Source: Lithospermum erythrorhizon (taxonomy: Eukaryota; Streptophyta; Magnoliopsida; Boraginales; Boraginaceae). Taken from it: 64,000 nt of DNA. The position numbers and the translations under genes were made by a program. The stretch covers positions 620,001 to 684,000 of the forward strand of contig JADFUC010002135.1 in assembly GCA_019722365.1 (NCBI GenBank), written 5' to 3'. The stretch's first letter is position 1. The number at the start of each line of letters is the position of its first letter. Shown here piece by piece: positions 50,991 through 63,802 of the stretch. The notes under the pieces were generated by a model, which worked only from the letters and a program-made list of their open reading frames with translations, was not told the origin of the DNA and did not search any database.

Positions 50991-52818
50991 AATGTTACAA
51001 TTAATCGGTAAAACAAGGATTTTTACATTAATTAACCCTAAAATTGAACTCGAAATAAGCGTTCCCAGGAAGCGACTCGCATTAAATGTCAATTAATATT
51101 GAACGAAAATCTAATTTGCTAGTTAAGTTATAAGGAACATTCCGGAAGTACAGAGATTTAAAATGAAGAATCCCAAAGCAGGAGTTGAAATGAAGACTCA
51201 GAAGTTTGAGTTAAAATGGGAGCTCAAGTCAGGGACCTCCAGCCTATTTCATGGTATTAAGTTATTGCTTTTGATTATGATTAGGATCTTTGCGCAATCA
51301 ACGGTAAAGATCGTAATCGCTACGAAAATAAGCCAAGCCACGTCAGGCAGCGTTTAGGCTGAAGCCTTTATAACCCCCCCTTTTGTTGAAGAATTTGATA
51401 CATTCGCAGCAAAATAAATCATCAGAAATCATTTAGAAAATCGCATCTGAGAAAAACCTACAAGATTTATCTAAGTTAAATCTTTTAAACATGGTAACAC
51501 AGCGTGGTGGCAGACACCTCAGGATAGCAAAATAGGGCCGAAACAAATTCTTGCTAAGCAGCGGTGAATTCTTGATATGAAAGCAAATCGATAAGAATCC
51601 GAGGTTTCTCAAGAGCGCTTGAATATTGAAACCAGCTAAATAACCTCATTATTCATAAAATCACATATGAACACTTGAGAAAAATCTCGAGTTTGATTCA
51701 TCATATAGGAGGCTCTAGCAGATCCTTATAAATTTGGATTCACAGAGCGGAAGCCTTCTTCAAAGCCACTTGTCCTAATTGATTGTTATCATCTACAGGG
51801 GTTAAGAAAACCGCTTAAATCTTGGTCTTCTACAATGACAAAGGCTGCTAAGGCATTTGTAGTAAAAGCTAAATGTATTGCTTAGAAAACCATCCAGTGG
51901 TGAGGCCAAATCTCACTAAGTCCCACACGGGTCGTATATCTAAGTCAGCTCTGACAACAATTTGCTAAGGCAGTATGGTACAAGCAAGCAGCCAGCGCTG
52001 ACATTTTTCTTGCATTTACTCCATACGGCTCAAAGCTCGGGTCACATCTTAAATTAAATTGTCATATCGAAGACATGAAAGTACCACCCAGGCAAGTGGC
52101 CTCTGAAGGCTACAAAATCGGCTGCGGAAGGCGGTAACTATCTGAAGCTATATAATTCCCATGATGGTACTTTCGAAAGCCAAATCCCACATTTTGGCAG
52201 CTTGCGATGAAATTCATCAATCTAACATAGACCGGAGATCGAGTCGAAGACTGAAGATGGGTGCTGATGCGGGAATACCTTCATTTCCGGACCATATCAG
52301 TCGGACCAGGTCTCGAGGAATCCCGTCAAGAGACAGGACATATCAGAACCATCAATCAAATAAGATTGAGTGAGTAGTCGAGCAAACGAATTAAAATTAA
52401 AGTTCAAATCAAGCTCAGCTCACTTACCTATCAAGCAGTGAAATTAAAATCAAATTAAGTCAAACTGACTTGAGACATCACAAATGGAGTCAACAAGCAT
52501 AGGGACTTATAGTTTGGACGATCGACTCTCTTCGATTTGGTAAGCATGTACAGCGAGAATTTTCCCCCATAGTGGGTTTTATTGTACTTATCATAAATAA
52601 TAAAATTCTTCTTTGAAATTCCTGATGCAGCCAACTAGCCGGTGGAATTTATCGACTACCACTTCATCAGCGGTAAAACAGCGAGATGTTTCCAAGAGGA
52701 CTATCACCGACTCGCCAGTATCGAGGGCTCTTCACGTGGAGAGTCTGTCTCAATGATGCGGTAAATACGGACTAGTCATGGGTGTCCTTCAAAGACCTGC
52801 TTGAAGTCTATTAACTTT

Positions 52819-52837
52819 TGGTAGCGTGTTGCCGGGG
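52819..52837 (+). other. Ty3 element primer binding site
   Basis: TGGTAGCGTGTTGCCGGGG; the GTTGCCGGGG half is identical to the usual plant Ty3 primer site, and the first half is altered. Confidence 0.6.
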
Positions 52838-55800
52838 CTTTCTGAAGCGAGATTAAGTCATGAAGCGGCCAGCGATGCGGTGAGAACCTGAAACACATAA
52901 ATGAGAACTTCGGCGAGCGAGCGTCGGAGGAATTCAAGCGGCTGATTCCCATCAGGTACACCCCTAACAGGGGATCGCAATCGAATCTTGGTTGTTCACG
53001 GTTCTGGACTTCTAGCGCTGACAATGATAGGCCCATTATTTTCCACTGGAAAATAGATATGGCTACTACAATAGGGATGGTAGAAAGCATCTTTGCAAAG
53101 ATCACGACAACTGTGCTTTAAGTTTAACCTTGGGGGGGTGGACAGGTTTAAGTTCCTATATTAGCTTTTCGAGGTTTTAATCTTAAGAATCTGGGGTGTA
53201 CGTGATAATAAGGATTAATGTGATAAATCTACAACCAGCTTCGAGAAGGATTAGTCCATGATATAATAATCAAATTGATTAGCAATAATAAAGACTGCCC
53301 AGTAAGAGCAAGGAAGGAGAGAAGCAATTTTAGATTTTAACGAGGCAGTTCCACTCTTGCTCGGCAAGTCGGCTCAACCATAAGGTTTTAGCAAAGGTAA
53401 ATCGCTTGAAGAAATGTTTGGAATACACACAGCGGCTTCTATGAGCCTATTATCAAACTTACTAGCCTCAGCAAGTGACTATTTACCCGCTAGGATTTAG
53501 ACTCTGTCGACTGAATTAGGAACCCGAATACTCTCCCGAGTTTCAATATACTACTTGACCTGAATACTTGACCATCTTTCAGCGAGTTCGCTCCGTACAA
53601 TAAATGATTGAAAATTGGAAATATCACAACTGGAAAACCTACAAAAGATAATGTTTGAATTAAATGTGGTTATGACTTTTACTTTGTTTGCAATGAATGT
53701 AAGAAAATTAGGTCAAAAAGATTTTGCAAAGAGATTGTTGTTGTGTTTAAAAAGAGCTTCATCATTTTAAAAATTTGAAAAAGTTGCCCAGCATTCATTA
53801 AACCTCATGTGAAGACGAGGGAATTTCCGGTATCAGTGAAAACATGATCGAAGCTTCTGTATAAACCACCATCGAGGAGTCAGGTCTGATCGTGGGACTT
53901 ATCGAGGACCGAGGGGTCTCGATGAGGTATGATCATCGGGACCGGGGAACCTACCGATGGGGAGTGCCGATGGTTAAAATATCTTTTCTAAACTAAAGAT
54001 CGTTTCACGCCAATTCGGCTTAGTGACACTTGAGAGTCATTTGTATGAGACTTAACCGTGAATCGGTTTACCGGATTAGAAATTGGTTTGTGATTTTAAA
54101 ACTTTAATTAGATTAAATCGCTAAAGTCATTAACTTTCGCATATTTAAAAAGCGACATTACTAGGTGTAGGGGTTTCCTTACAAGCGCCTAGACAAATAA
54201 GAACAGAGGCTCATGAAAAGAGGCTTTCGCGTTTTGATAGACTTCGTCAGCGGAGCCTCCAGAACGTCCGATCCCAGCGTTTTAAGCGTTTGAACATTAT
54301 TAAGGGTAACAGCGAAAGCGGGGATAAGATTCCCGATTCATCAATTGTTATCTTCAAAAATAGGTTTGAATGGAATACCGTTTATTGACAACAAACAAGA
54401 TGATGACTTGACTTAGATATCGAGGGAAGATAGTGATCGAGAGCATGGGGTAGGCCGGTAAGTAGCTCAAAAAAGAAAAAAACAAGAGGCGCCTATGACA
54501 CCTGCAAAATGGTAGATGGTACTCTCATTACATCGCTGTATGCACCGAGGTCATCGCCCAAGGACCAACGAAGAATATGGTAGAAACTCTGTCGTTCAAT
54601 TAGATGGAATGATTCAGCTTAATTTTGTTTCAGGAGTATATAGTGAGGCAATAAAAAGCGTCGTGAAGATAAAGTCACGCTTCGTATATCTACCTAAAGA
54701 CTATACCTTCCATATAGAAGCGGTGAAAATGCCTAAGGGTTTACCGGCCGCTAGTTTAACACTTGATGGGCCAGGAACCTGGCTTTCAACATGGCCGCTG
54801 TTGGGGCAATATTGATAATCTTTGGGAGATGAAAGGGGATGAAATGGTCAAATAGTTCATTAACTCCCTCAAGAAAATGCGTTCATTTTGGTATCTTTGA
54901 CTTGGGCCCGTCTCCATAGATGGATTGAGCTCAAGCTGGTGAATTTCGGCCGCTTCTTTGATGCGAAGAGGGCCGGTTAGCGTGATGAATTCATGCTGAG
55001 CAAAGAAAGAAGAGCTGATTACGGGCTTGTCAGCGGTAGAAGTCAAAACTTAGGCTTCGAGTCGCCGATATCCAACATGTATACCCAGGCATGCGTAGGA
55101 CTTTGGTACATCATCGAGGAATACTGAACATTGACGTTTGGCGAAGGGCACGTGGCATGGAGCTTCATGCATTCTTTGCCGAACAAAAGAGCGTCTTTAC
55201 ACACAGCCTACCGCTCCAAAGGCCCATCCCCGATCCCAAAGCCTGCTCAAAGGCAAAATCACGATCCCGAGGCGAAAGAAACCTCCCCAGCTGAAAGAAA
55301 AAGCGCATTTCATGACAAGTTCACCTTGAGCTAAGAAGGTCGAGGCGGGCTTTCGACAGGAAGGAAAACGTCTTACACTCGAGGAGATGCAGGGAGAAGG
55401 AATATCCCTTCTCGATTAGGACATCCTTACAATGTTTGGCCAGTGATGAAAACAAAGCTCATAGAGCTCCCGGAGGTCAAAGAGGGCCGATGAGGCCAAA
55501 TCCAGCATGGAACTGATTTTTTTGCAGAGTATCGCCCATGATACTAGGGCATCCCGTTGAAAATGCTTCATCTTAAAATGAAGGGGTTTCTTCAACCGTA
55601 TGCATTAGATCGATAACCGTTAAGATCAAAGTACTAGAACTTTTGGGGCTTGGCTAAATCGAGGAAAGCATGGTCCGACTACTTAGGCGATGAGGACATG
55701 AAATCTGCATGTGTTTGAAGTCGACAGACTCAACTCACTGAAGCCTTGAAATTGTATTTGCCACAATGATCTCCAGAAACTTTCATTGATGCATTGGCGA

Positions 55801-55857
55801 TGAAGACTTGCTTGAAGATGGTACTCATAATAAGCCGCTCTATGTGGCCATTTGCAT

Positions 55858-56225
55858 AAGCGAAAGTTGGATCGAATCTTTGGTAGATGGAAGATGTTGT
55901 AACATCCTACTGGGAGCGTTAAGCGGTTGGGCGCATTTCAGCGAAGACTTCTTGGAGTTCGCATTATCATTCAAGGTTTTAACTAAAGTGAATGTTAGGA
56001 AAATGAAATGCACATGTGGTGATAGGGGAATTAGAAACCACCTCATGGTTCTACGTGATAGATGTCAAGGTCACGTATAATATCTTACTAGGGACACCTT
56101 GGATCATGGTAATGCTTGGCTGTCCACTCGGCCTCCCTTGGCAGTATTGCAAAAGATGGGATGGACAAAACGATTCGGCAGATGTGAACCCATTCGCGAT
56201 TGAAGATCCGACCGCCGATCTTTAA
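55858..56225 (+). pseudogene. Ogre/Tat-type Ty3 protease remnant
   Basis: One frame reads ESLVDGRCCNIL, standing for the usual LVDGGSS-NIL active-site block. About 55 residues on, a different frame reads SWFYVIDVKVTYNILLGTPW, close to the FHVIDA-TSYN-LLGRPW block that ends the Ogre/Tat protease. A frame change between the blocks and a stop show it is dead. The tail (FAIEDPTADL) also fits the family. Confidence 0.7.
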
Positions 56226-56660
56226 ATACTATAAGAAGAGGTAAACCTAGCAAAGAAGGGTCGGAGGTGCTCCGGATACCTTCACCTAGCCTCAAGCATT
56301 CTCCTTGACATTAAAGCGAGAGGAAGATCTAGTTCAACATTCAAAGGCTTTGACTGCCTCGACCGAAAGATGACGGCGTAGATGCTTAAGGTTTCGTGGC
56401 GCTGAAGACCCGAAGATGGGAGCATGGGTCCAGCTTCACGACCTCCTCTTTTGAAGGTAGGATATGATCCTATCAAGGAAGCGAAGCCATGAGACACTTA
56501 CCACCGAAGTTACTAACGGTAAAATACATGGGTTGACGATCTGTGAGAAAGTGGTAAAACGAGAAATGATGGTATACTAAAGAACTGTGTGGGGTTGGGA
56601 TATATACAAAAACACCTGCCCGTATCCTAATAAATGAATTGAAAAACCACCACATGAGTG

Positions 56661-59600
56661 GAGATTGATGAAAGGACTCTACAGAATCAAATACGCGAGA
56701 AGCAACTCTTAGTATTCATTGGCAGCATGAGTTTCAAAGACTCATTTATGAATTGATTTTAAAATTCAAAACTAAATTTAAACTATCTATTAAATGGGGA
56801 TTGATGGATTATATTTGACCACTCAATGCTACAAATCGGTCACTAATATAATATATAACTTCATGAAATTTCAAATTCCTTAATATGCTACGGCCTACGG
56901 AACGTGGAAAAGTAGCAATCATTTTAGGAATAATGAGTATTGCCTTCACTTCAAATTAATGGAGTATTATAATTTACTCTCTTCGTTTAGAAATTAATTT
57001 GAGATTTTAAAATTAAAAATTTAATTTTGAAGATTTAAAATTAAAAAAATTATTTTAGAATGGGGTAGGATGGATGTTATATGATGGTGAATTAAGTAGA
57101 GAGTGAAGAGAGAGAGATGAGGGCCTTTTCAACTGAATTGGTTCGAAGAAGAGGATATTATTGTTCTAGAATTTAATTGATTTGTAGGTCCGTCTAAAAA
57201 AGTTAAAATTTTTAACATAAGGATTCGGCGCTATCAACTATACGGAATTATACGTGAAGTGCGTCTTAAAATCTGCAAAGGAAAGAGGGAATGATGGTGA
57301 TGTGAATTGGTTGAAAGTGGAGATGAATTTACAGAATATAATTGTAACATTAAGAATACAATTAACCATCCTTAATTATTGAAAAAAAGGAAACATCCCA
57401 CTTGTTTGAAATGGATGGAGTATAAAAAATTAGAACGACTGAAGAGATTAATAAACTAATTATTAAGGCTATTATTAGTTTTTTCCTATTTTTCATTTGT
57501 TGTTTCCTTTTATTTGTTCTTATTACAGTATTATTCATTTTATTGTTTTCCTCTCACGCATTATTATTTAAATGTGCACTTGTGTGATAGTAGTTGACCA
57601 ATAATATCCAAAATTTCAAAGGCCATAGAGTAGAGACTTCAATTTGATGTGAAATTTAATCTCAAATAGTTAACATTGTTGTAGATTGATGTCCAAAAGT
57701 GACATAAATATTGCAATCTAGTCCTAAAAGTGATGAATACTACACACATTTATTCACTGTTTTGATAGACTTTTAGTTCTTGATTTGAGGATATATAACT
57801 TGGCTTGGCTTGGTCTTGATAGGAGGTTGGTATGGGCTCGGCTTGATTTGAAACCTTGACTTGACTTGATTTGACTTGATTTAAGTTGGATTTGGATAGG
57901 AGCTCCATCATTTGGATATAATGTCTGGTTGTGATGGACTAGTGCAGACTTGAATATGGTCAGTGTTTGGGGAGCCATAACTAAATGCTCCCGTGTTGGT
58001 TGTATGGACTTGGTCTGGGTTTTGAACTTGATCTCGATTACATATTAGATCTCTTTAGGTAAATGTTAAATATGACTTAGTAGGCTGTGCTCTTTTGTCT
58101 TTAATGATGGGAGACTTTGAGGATATGTGGTTGGATAATTCTTGTTTCTTGTGGGAACTTAGTAGGCGTGCTGTTCTTTAAGGGGACTTGATTTGGGGTT
58201 GAACTCCGAGCTCTTAAGGCGTGGAGTGATATCAATTTATTGAAGCAATGTATGTTTCTTGCCCAGCACTCCTGGCGAAGCCTTAAAATGTTCTTGTAGA
58301 GAGAGGACTTAGTGAGATTTTTGCCCTGCCGAGTTTGATTTAAATTTTGAGAAAATGTACTGACTTGGGTTATGCTTCTGTGCCTTGCCAGGCTTATTCT
58401 TTGTAATGATGATAGTATGAAGGTAGGACATTCGACCTTGTTGATGTCTTGTCGATCGAGACAGGGCCTTAACGGCGTGTTTTGCACGGGAATCCAGTAT
58501 AGAGTTGAATATTGATTATTTCTCTGGCGAAACTTTTGATGAATCAAGCGAAAGTACAGTGTTCATGCAAGGTTATGAATAATCAGGATTCTTTTAGCTT
58601 ATTCACAACGATTTCGAAGTGTTCTTGAGATGTCAGATCTAGTTTACAACTTGAAAATTATTAATTTATTGCAATAATTCTTTCTTCTAATTTCTAGTAT
58701 GAATTTTGAAAATGAAATTTATAGGCTTTGAGACACGAATATGGTTGGTTGTTCAGTGGATCGTTTATTTTGAGTAAGATCTGAACAGAGTTAATTATGG
58801 TTGCCCAGTAATTAAAATAGGCACCCTTTTTTATAAAAGAAGGTTAAGATTAACTACAGGTGAATACATTTCATATTGACTTGGGATGCTTTGAAGTCTT
58901 TATTTTGGTCTGTAATACGGAATCTCCATTTTGAACTTTGAAGTTTTGAAGGTGATTTTATCCCTAGGACCGATTTTTGCTCCAATAGGTGGGTTTTTAT
59001 TCGAAGCACTAATTTAATGAAGCATTTAATTTGAGGTTATTTACTCAAACCTTAATTCAAATCCTGAGGGTTTAGCATTAAAACAGGGCCAGTTAGAGCA
59101 CTTAGCTAGTGTCGTTTTAGTACGATTGATTTTAATTAATTTGTTTGAGTTAGCTTAATCATTTTAATTATATTTTAATAAATTTTCACAATCCCGTTAG
59201 CTTTTTAAAAATTTTAAAATAAACAAGCAATATTTAAAATTTAAGTTATAAAATTGAATAGTTTCGTACTACTTAAAATTGGCACATTTCCTAAAATGTA
59301 TATAAAAATTAATCAAATAATGATACAATTTATGAAAATTAAAAAAAGTGAAAATAGACCATCTTTATAAAATTGAAAGAGTATATGTTTAATATTAGGA
59401 GGTAAAAAATGGGAAATACCTTTACGAGCATGACGACGACTCTTATGTTTATACAACAGGCATTTGAAGTTCATTAGTTGAGTATTTGACTTCCCTCTCT
59501 TCAGGAGAAGAATAACAAGAAATACAAAAGTAGAATAAAAATTGAGATTGCTGTTTTGTTTTTGGGTTTTGATAATATGTTCCTTTCCATTTCGCTTTCT

Positions 59601-62397
59601 ATTCAAGGATAAATGTTCATTATAACATTGCTTATGATGAGCAACGGAATACACAATGTATGGCACGGAAAAGTAATTGGAGAAAACGAGAATAGTGGAC
59701 TACTTCTCGTTATTGTCTAAATATTACATACTTTACCCCCAACTAACATAAATAAGATTCATAATATTAGATCATTATTAAGTGTCATGGTGTCAATGCT
59801 CGAGATCTTGTTGAATACACAATATGTGATTTTAACATGATTAACAATAATTATGGTATAAATCAATTATTAATTAAAGATCAGCATGATTAATATATCT
59901 CTTAGTCGGACGATAACAGGAAAAAGGTAAATTACGGAAATAAACGGCAGATTCTGCGATTAAGCATGATATGATTGTCATATTCATGTCATTTAATAAT
60001 CACTTAGGAAGAGATTATTTAAAGGCTTGAGAGGCGCGATACAATCAACTTGATTGGAATTAATATTTATCTGGCTGAATGCGAAATAAAATCTTTGATT
60101 GTGTATTTTAAGTAGTAGAAAATCACCGATTCTGAGTCTCTCGGAATAAAGCTCTTGAATGTGGATTACATATTTTGATCACTCGCGCTTTGAGATGGTG
60201 ATATCTAGCAGCATATTCTTACACAAAAAGAACATGTTATATAGATTTCATTAATCAACCTAAAATTTTCTCTTCAAGCAAAATTCACATTTAATTACTT
60301 GCAAGGCGTGAGTGGTGATACTAAGAAAAGTATCAAATAGGTAATAAACTTTTTATTTTTTTATTTTAATTATTTTAACTTAGCGATTAAAACACAGAAT
60401 AATCAGCTTCTTCTAATCAATTAGTCTTTACCCACTAACATATAAGCCATCCCTCATTGTGGGATATGATATACATTATTTGCTGGATTGATCAATTAGG
60501 GTATATTAAAATTAATTGCACAAATAGTCACTAAAATTTGGAAAAGTCAAGAATTAATTTTCGAAATTTGAATAAATGTAATGACAGTTCTTGAAGTTAT
60601 AAACTAATTTCACAAACGGTCACCTAGAGTTTATATTGATCTCTTAATAGTCACCGTGTTAGTTTTTTGTCATCAATGAAAAATGATCATATATTCAACA
60701 TATTTGAAATTCTAGGACTATCATTATGGAGATACAAATTTTAATGATTGGTTTAAACTCTAAAGGACAATATGTTCTCGATCGAGTTTTATTTTTGCAA
60801 TTGGTGAATATGTTTCGTCACGACAAGGAAGGTGAGTACTGTAGATGCACCTCTATTCCTCATACAGTTGCAAGACTATCTAATCATTACACAAAACCGA
60901 TCCATCAAATTAAACCCATATTTTAAGGAGACGTAATTACTTGTCTATGAAATGCTAAAAGAGTACTATGACTATTTTCCCATTTTGTTTACTTTCGTTC
61001 AAGGGTGTCATGTTCCTTCGATTACTACATGCAAGTATTATGGTTAAAATATTTAAACTGAATTAATAAATAAAATAATTAACTATTTATGTAAATTTAA
61101 TAATTATATTTTGATTTATATTATAATTCATTTGTTCATGGATTATATTATTCCTTATAATAGATTTAAAAAATTTGTTAAATATTCTTTCTTCATTTAG
61201 TTAATAAAATATTTATGTAATTTTATTTTTTGTTAGAAAACATCACTTTTCTCTTTTAATAAAAACACCTTATGTTATTTGATTTATTTGTTAAAAAATA
61301 TACTTCTCGTTAGTTAGTAGAATAAATTCTTCATGTGATTACTAGCTTATTCAATTTTTATTTAATAATATTCTTTAACATATTTAAAATAAAATATCAA
61401 ATCTATTACTCTCATTACTAAATAGATTGCTCACATGCACTTGATTTAAGTCTTCGAGGTGTGAGCTTTTAACTCCTTCCTTCGATAAACATAATTTTAT
61501 TTGAATAAAATTTAATTTCAATATTAAAAGTACATTAAAAAACTTATTATTTGATAATTTTTCACAAATATTATACAATAAATAAAATATTTGAGGAATT
61601 TAACGTTTAAACGAAAAAATTCCAAATTTAGACATTGACAATACAACGGGGATTGAAGTATTAGATATTTAACGAGACATTTTTATTTCAATTAAGCTGA
61701 AATATAATACAAAATGTCGCATAATAATTTAGATATATTCTTTAATAGTAAATTTTTGAATTAGAAAAATTATTTTTTAATTTATAATTGAATAATTATC
61801 ATACAAAAATATTTAGTATGAGTAGACTAATTCATTACATTAAAATGGAATTTACTTATTATTGCTAAAGATGTTGAATATTTTTTATATAATTGGACCA
61901 AAATATTAATAATGGACATATGATAATTAACTTATCACATTATGAAAGTGGTAAAACTATATATTATAAAGGTAGATAACAATTATGTTTTGAATTGTTA
62001 TAGGGAATTACTGACAAAAAATTTAGGACTTGTGTTATTAAATTGTTGTAGGAGTCATTTTAAAATTTTAAAACATATTTTCCACCAATATAAATATTAT
62101 AGGATAATATAGTAATTAATAACATGAAAAGGAAGAAACTCATTCATTTTTATAATTGGGAGATGTATCTTGTTCCAAGATTTATATATGTATCCTTCAT
62201 GTTTATTTTGAACTAAAGTCCCAAAGCACAGAATCGAATACTCCGTAATACTTAAAAAACAAAAATAGAAAATTATTATCAAATATTATAGGAAGATGAT
62301 GAGGGTTACAGATTTCATGCAACCAAGGCTACAACGCAAGAAATGTTGTGATGATCAACATCTTCTATTAAACCGCATAGATTTGGGTTTTAATAAT
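56661..62397. other. Intergenic, nothing firmly recognised
   Basis: No gene supported. 57780-57900 has a ctTGACTTGATT-type simple repeat. 58000-59100 is less AT-rich than its surroundings and may be retrotransposon-derived, but I see no domain or LTR pair. 59100-62400 is AT-rich with stops in every frame. Confidence 0.4.
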
Positions 62398-62859
62398 TTA
62401 GGGGCTACAATGGCCATATTCACTACCACTGATTTTCAAACAATAACTAGCATTCTCTCCATTAGTAATATTAGCACAGTCACTATGGTAATAACAACGA
62501 GTTATAGATAATTTAGTAGCTTCATCATCACTTATCAGACAAACTCCCTTTGTACCGGACGAAAATGGCTTACAATAACATCCTGGTCTACATGCAATTC
62601 CCCCATCTTTCATATCACAATCATTGAAACATTCAGGAATAGGTGGTGATTGAGCACTCACACTGTTGGAAAAACTATGATCTGCAATATATATTCAAAC
62701 CATATCAATCATGATTTAGCAGTCATTATTATCTCAGCAATTTGAATATTTGTAGTCGCTTATTATACAATTGATATACTCCCTCATCTTAGGACCGCCG
62801 TATCCAATTTTAGTTCTTGATAATTTAGCTGTTTTAATTTAAAATCAAATTGCTGATTA

Positions 62860-62917
<58 letters not shown>

Positions 62918-63746
62918 ATTAAGGTTAATAATAAAGTAGGTTGAAAATATTATATTTTTTCATAAAAAAATTACAAACAATAATATTAAAAACTATTTAA
63001 GTTTAAAATTTAAATCAACTTATCAAAAATTAAAAACGTGACGTCCTAAGGATGAAAGGAATATAATTACACAACCGTAATAGATAAAAAAAAAAATTAT
63101 ATATATATATATATATATATATCTCTCTCCTGCTATATTAACTAATTCATTATTAAAATTGATAGTGTTCATTTTCTATAGTAGTGTTCATTTTCAAATG
63201 TTGTCAATTTTTGGGTGATACAATGATGGGCATGGCAGAAGTATAAATTAGATCAAATTGCAACTAATTCATTTGCTATCTTCTTAATACTCTTCAATAT
63301 TGAAAGAATTAAAAAACTCCCTAAATATTCAACAGCAATGCTGAATTATTGCATCAGGGAGATGGAAAGAGATCGATTTAACGTACATGAAGCAACTAGA
63401 ATGATAAGGAAAGTGAATGTAATGAACTTCTCCATTTATGATTTGAGACTTGAAAGAGCTTCCTATTTGATAGATTATTTTGATGGTTTGTGCTTTCTGT
63501 ATGTTGGTGGTATACATGCAAAGAATGGGAACGAATTTATAGGGAAAATCTGAGAAGATACTTTGACCTTTTGTGTATATATGTCTAGGTTTTGGGTTAT
63601 AACCAAATTAACAACCTATTTTATAGCCAAATTTCCAATGGTAGTCGGCTAAGATTTTATATTCCATGATGCAATACAAAAGAGTAACTACTTGAAAATC
63701 GAATAATCAGAGACGAAACTAGGACAAAATTCAAAATGATTCTCAT
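62398..63746 (-). CDS. Albumin-1-like cysteine-rich (knottin) secreted protein
   Basis: Exon 2 (62398-62681) ends in TAA and is preceded by a good acceptor (atatattgcag). Counting from the codon at 62661 as 1, cysteines stand at 11, 15, 24, 28, 30 and 41, the C-x3-C-x8-C-x3-C-x-C-x10-C order of the albumin-1 b-chain cystine knot. They stand again at 56, 62, 74 and 85, matching the four-cysteine a-chain. The VSAQ at residues 1-4 fits a signal-peptidase site. My best exon 1 is 63692-63746: an ATG, a hydrophobic stretch, a GT donor at 63691 and the correct phase, with TATATA at 63797-63802. A single intron inside the signal sequence is also the legume gene plan. The predicted precursor is about 112 residues. 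Legume albumin-1 serves in seed storage and insect defence. The typical legume SPFE motif is absent, so function is unproven. Exon 2 firm, exon 1 tentative. Confidence 0.6.
62779..63061. mobile_element. Stowaway-like MITE in the albumin-1-like intron
   Basis: The left end CTCCCTCATCTTAGGAC (62779 on) is mirrored by gtcctaaggatgaaaggaa at the right end, with TA on both sides (62777-62778 and 63062-63063). An AT microsatellite lies inside it. Confidence 0.65.
62862..62915. repeat. AT microsatellite
   Basis: About 27 uninterrupted AT units inside the MITE. Confidence 0.9.
63098..63122. repeat. AT microsatellite
   Basis: About 12 AT units, just outside the MITE and still within the predicted intron. 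Confidence 0.85.
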
Positions 63747-63796
63747 TTTTATCGGTCAAAGGTAATGAGACGAACAAATATTGTATATAACAGAGG

Positions 63797-63802
63797 TATA
63801 TA
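63797..63802 (-). promoter_or_regulatory. Possible TATA box of the albumin-1-like gene
   Basis: TATATA 51 bases upstream of the proposed ATG on the minus strand, leaving a leader of roughly 20-25 bases. AT-rich context makes chance matches likely; a second TATATA lies at 63784-63789. Confidence 0.3.

Larger units (their letters stand above)
50991..56660 (+). mobile_element. Decayed Ogre/Tat-type Ty3 LTR retrotransposon, 5' part
   Basis: The base composition changes here (more GC, many CG) compared with the flanks. A primer binding site TGGTAGCGTGTTGCCGGGG at 52819-52837 is a variant of the TGGCGCCGTTGCCGGGG site common in plant Ty3 elements, so the sequence just before it should be the end of a long 5' LTR. 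That LTR has a TATA-like ctttataac at 51366. A protease stretch (55860-56225) and a following GYDPIKEA-like linker (about 56460-56485) fix the plus orientation and the Ogre/Tat lineage. Reverse transcriptase, integrase and the 3' LTR are not seen, so the element is cut off. The left boundary is a guess. Confidence 0.65.

Noticed and set aside
54516..54815. 99-codon plus-strand ORF in the Ogre-like region
   Set aside because: It may be part of a decayed gag, but I could not match any gag block, so I left it within the element.
58101..58547. 148-codon minus-strand ORF
   Set aside because: Low-complexity Gln/Ser/Leu composition, no domain, no ATG context or splice sites that make a gene; likely chance in a less AT-rich repeat region.
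63338..63553. 71-codon plus-strand ORF opposite the albumin-1-like gene
   Set aside because: No domain recognised, isolated, and it lies within the predicted intron on the other strand.
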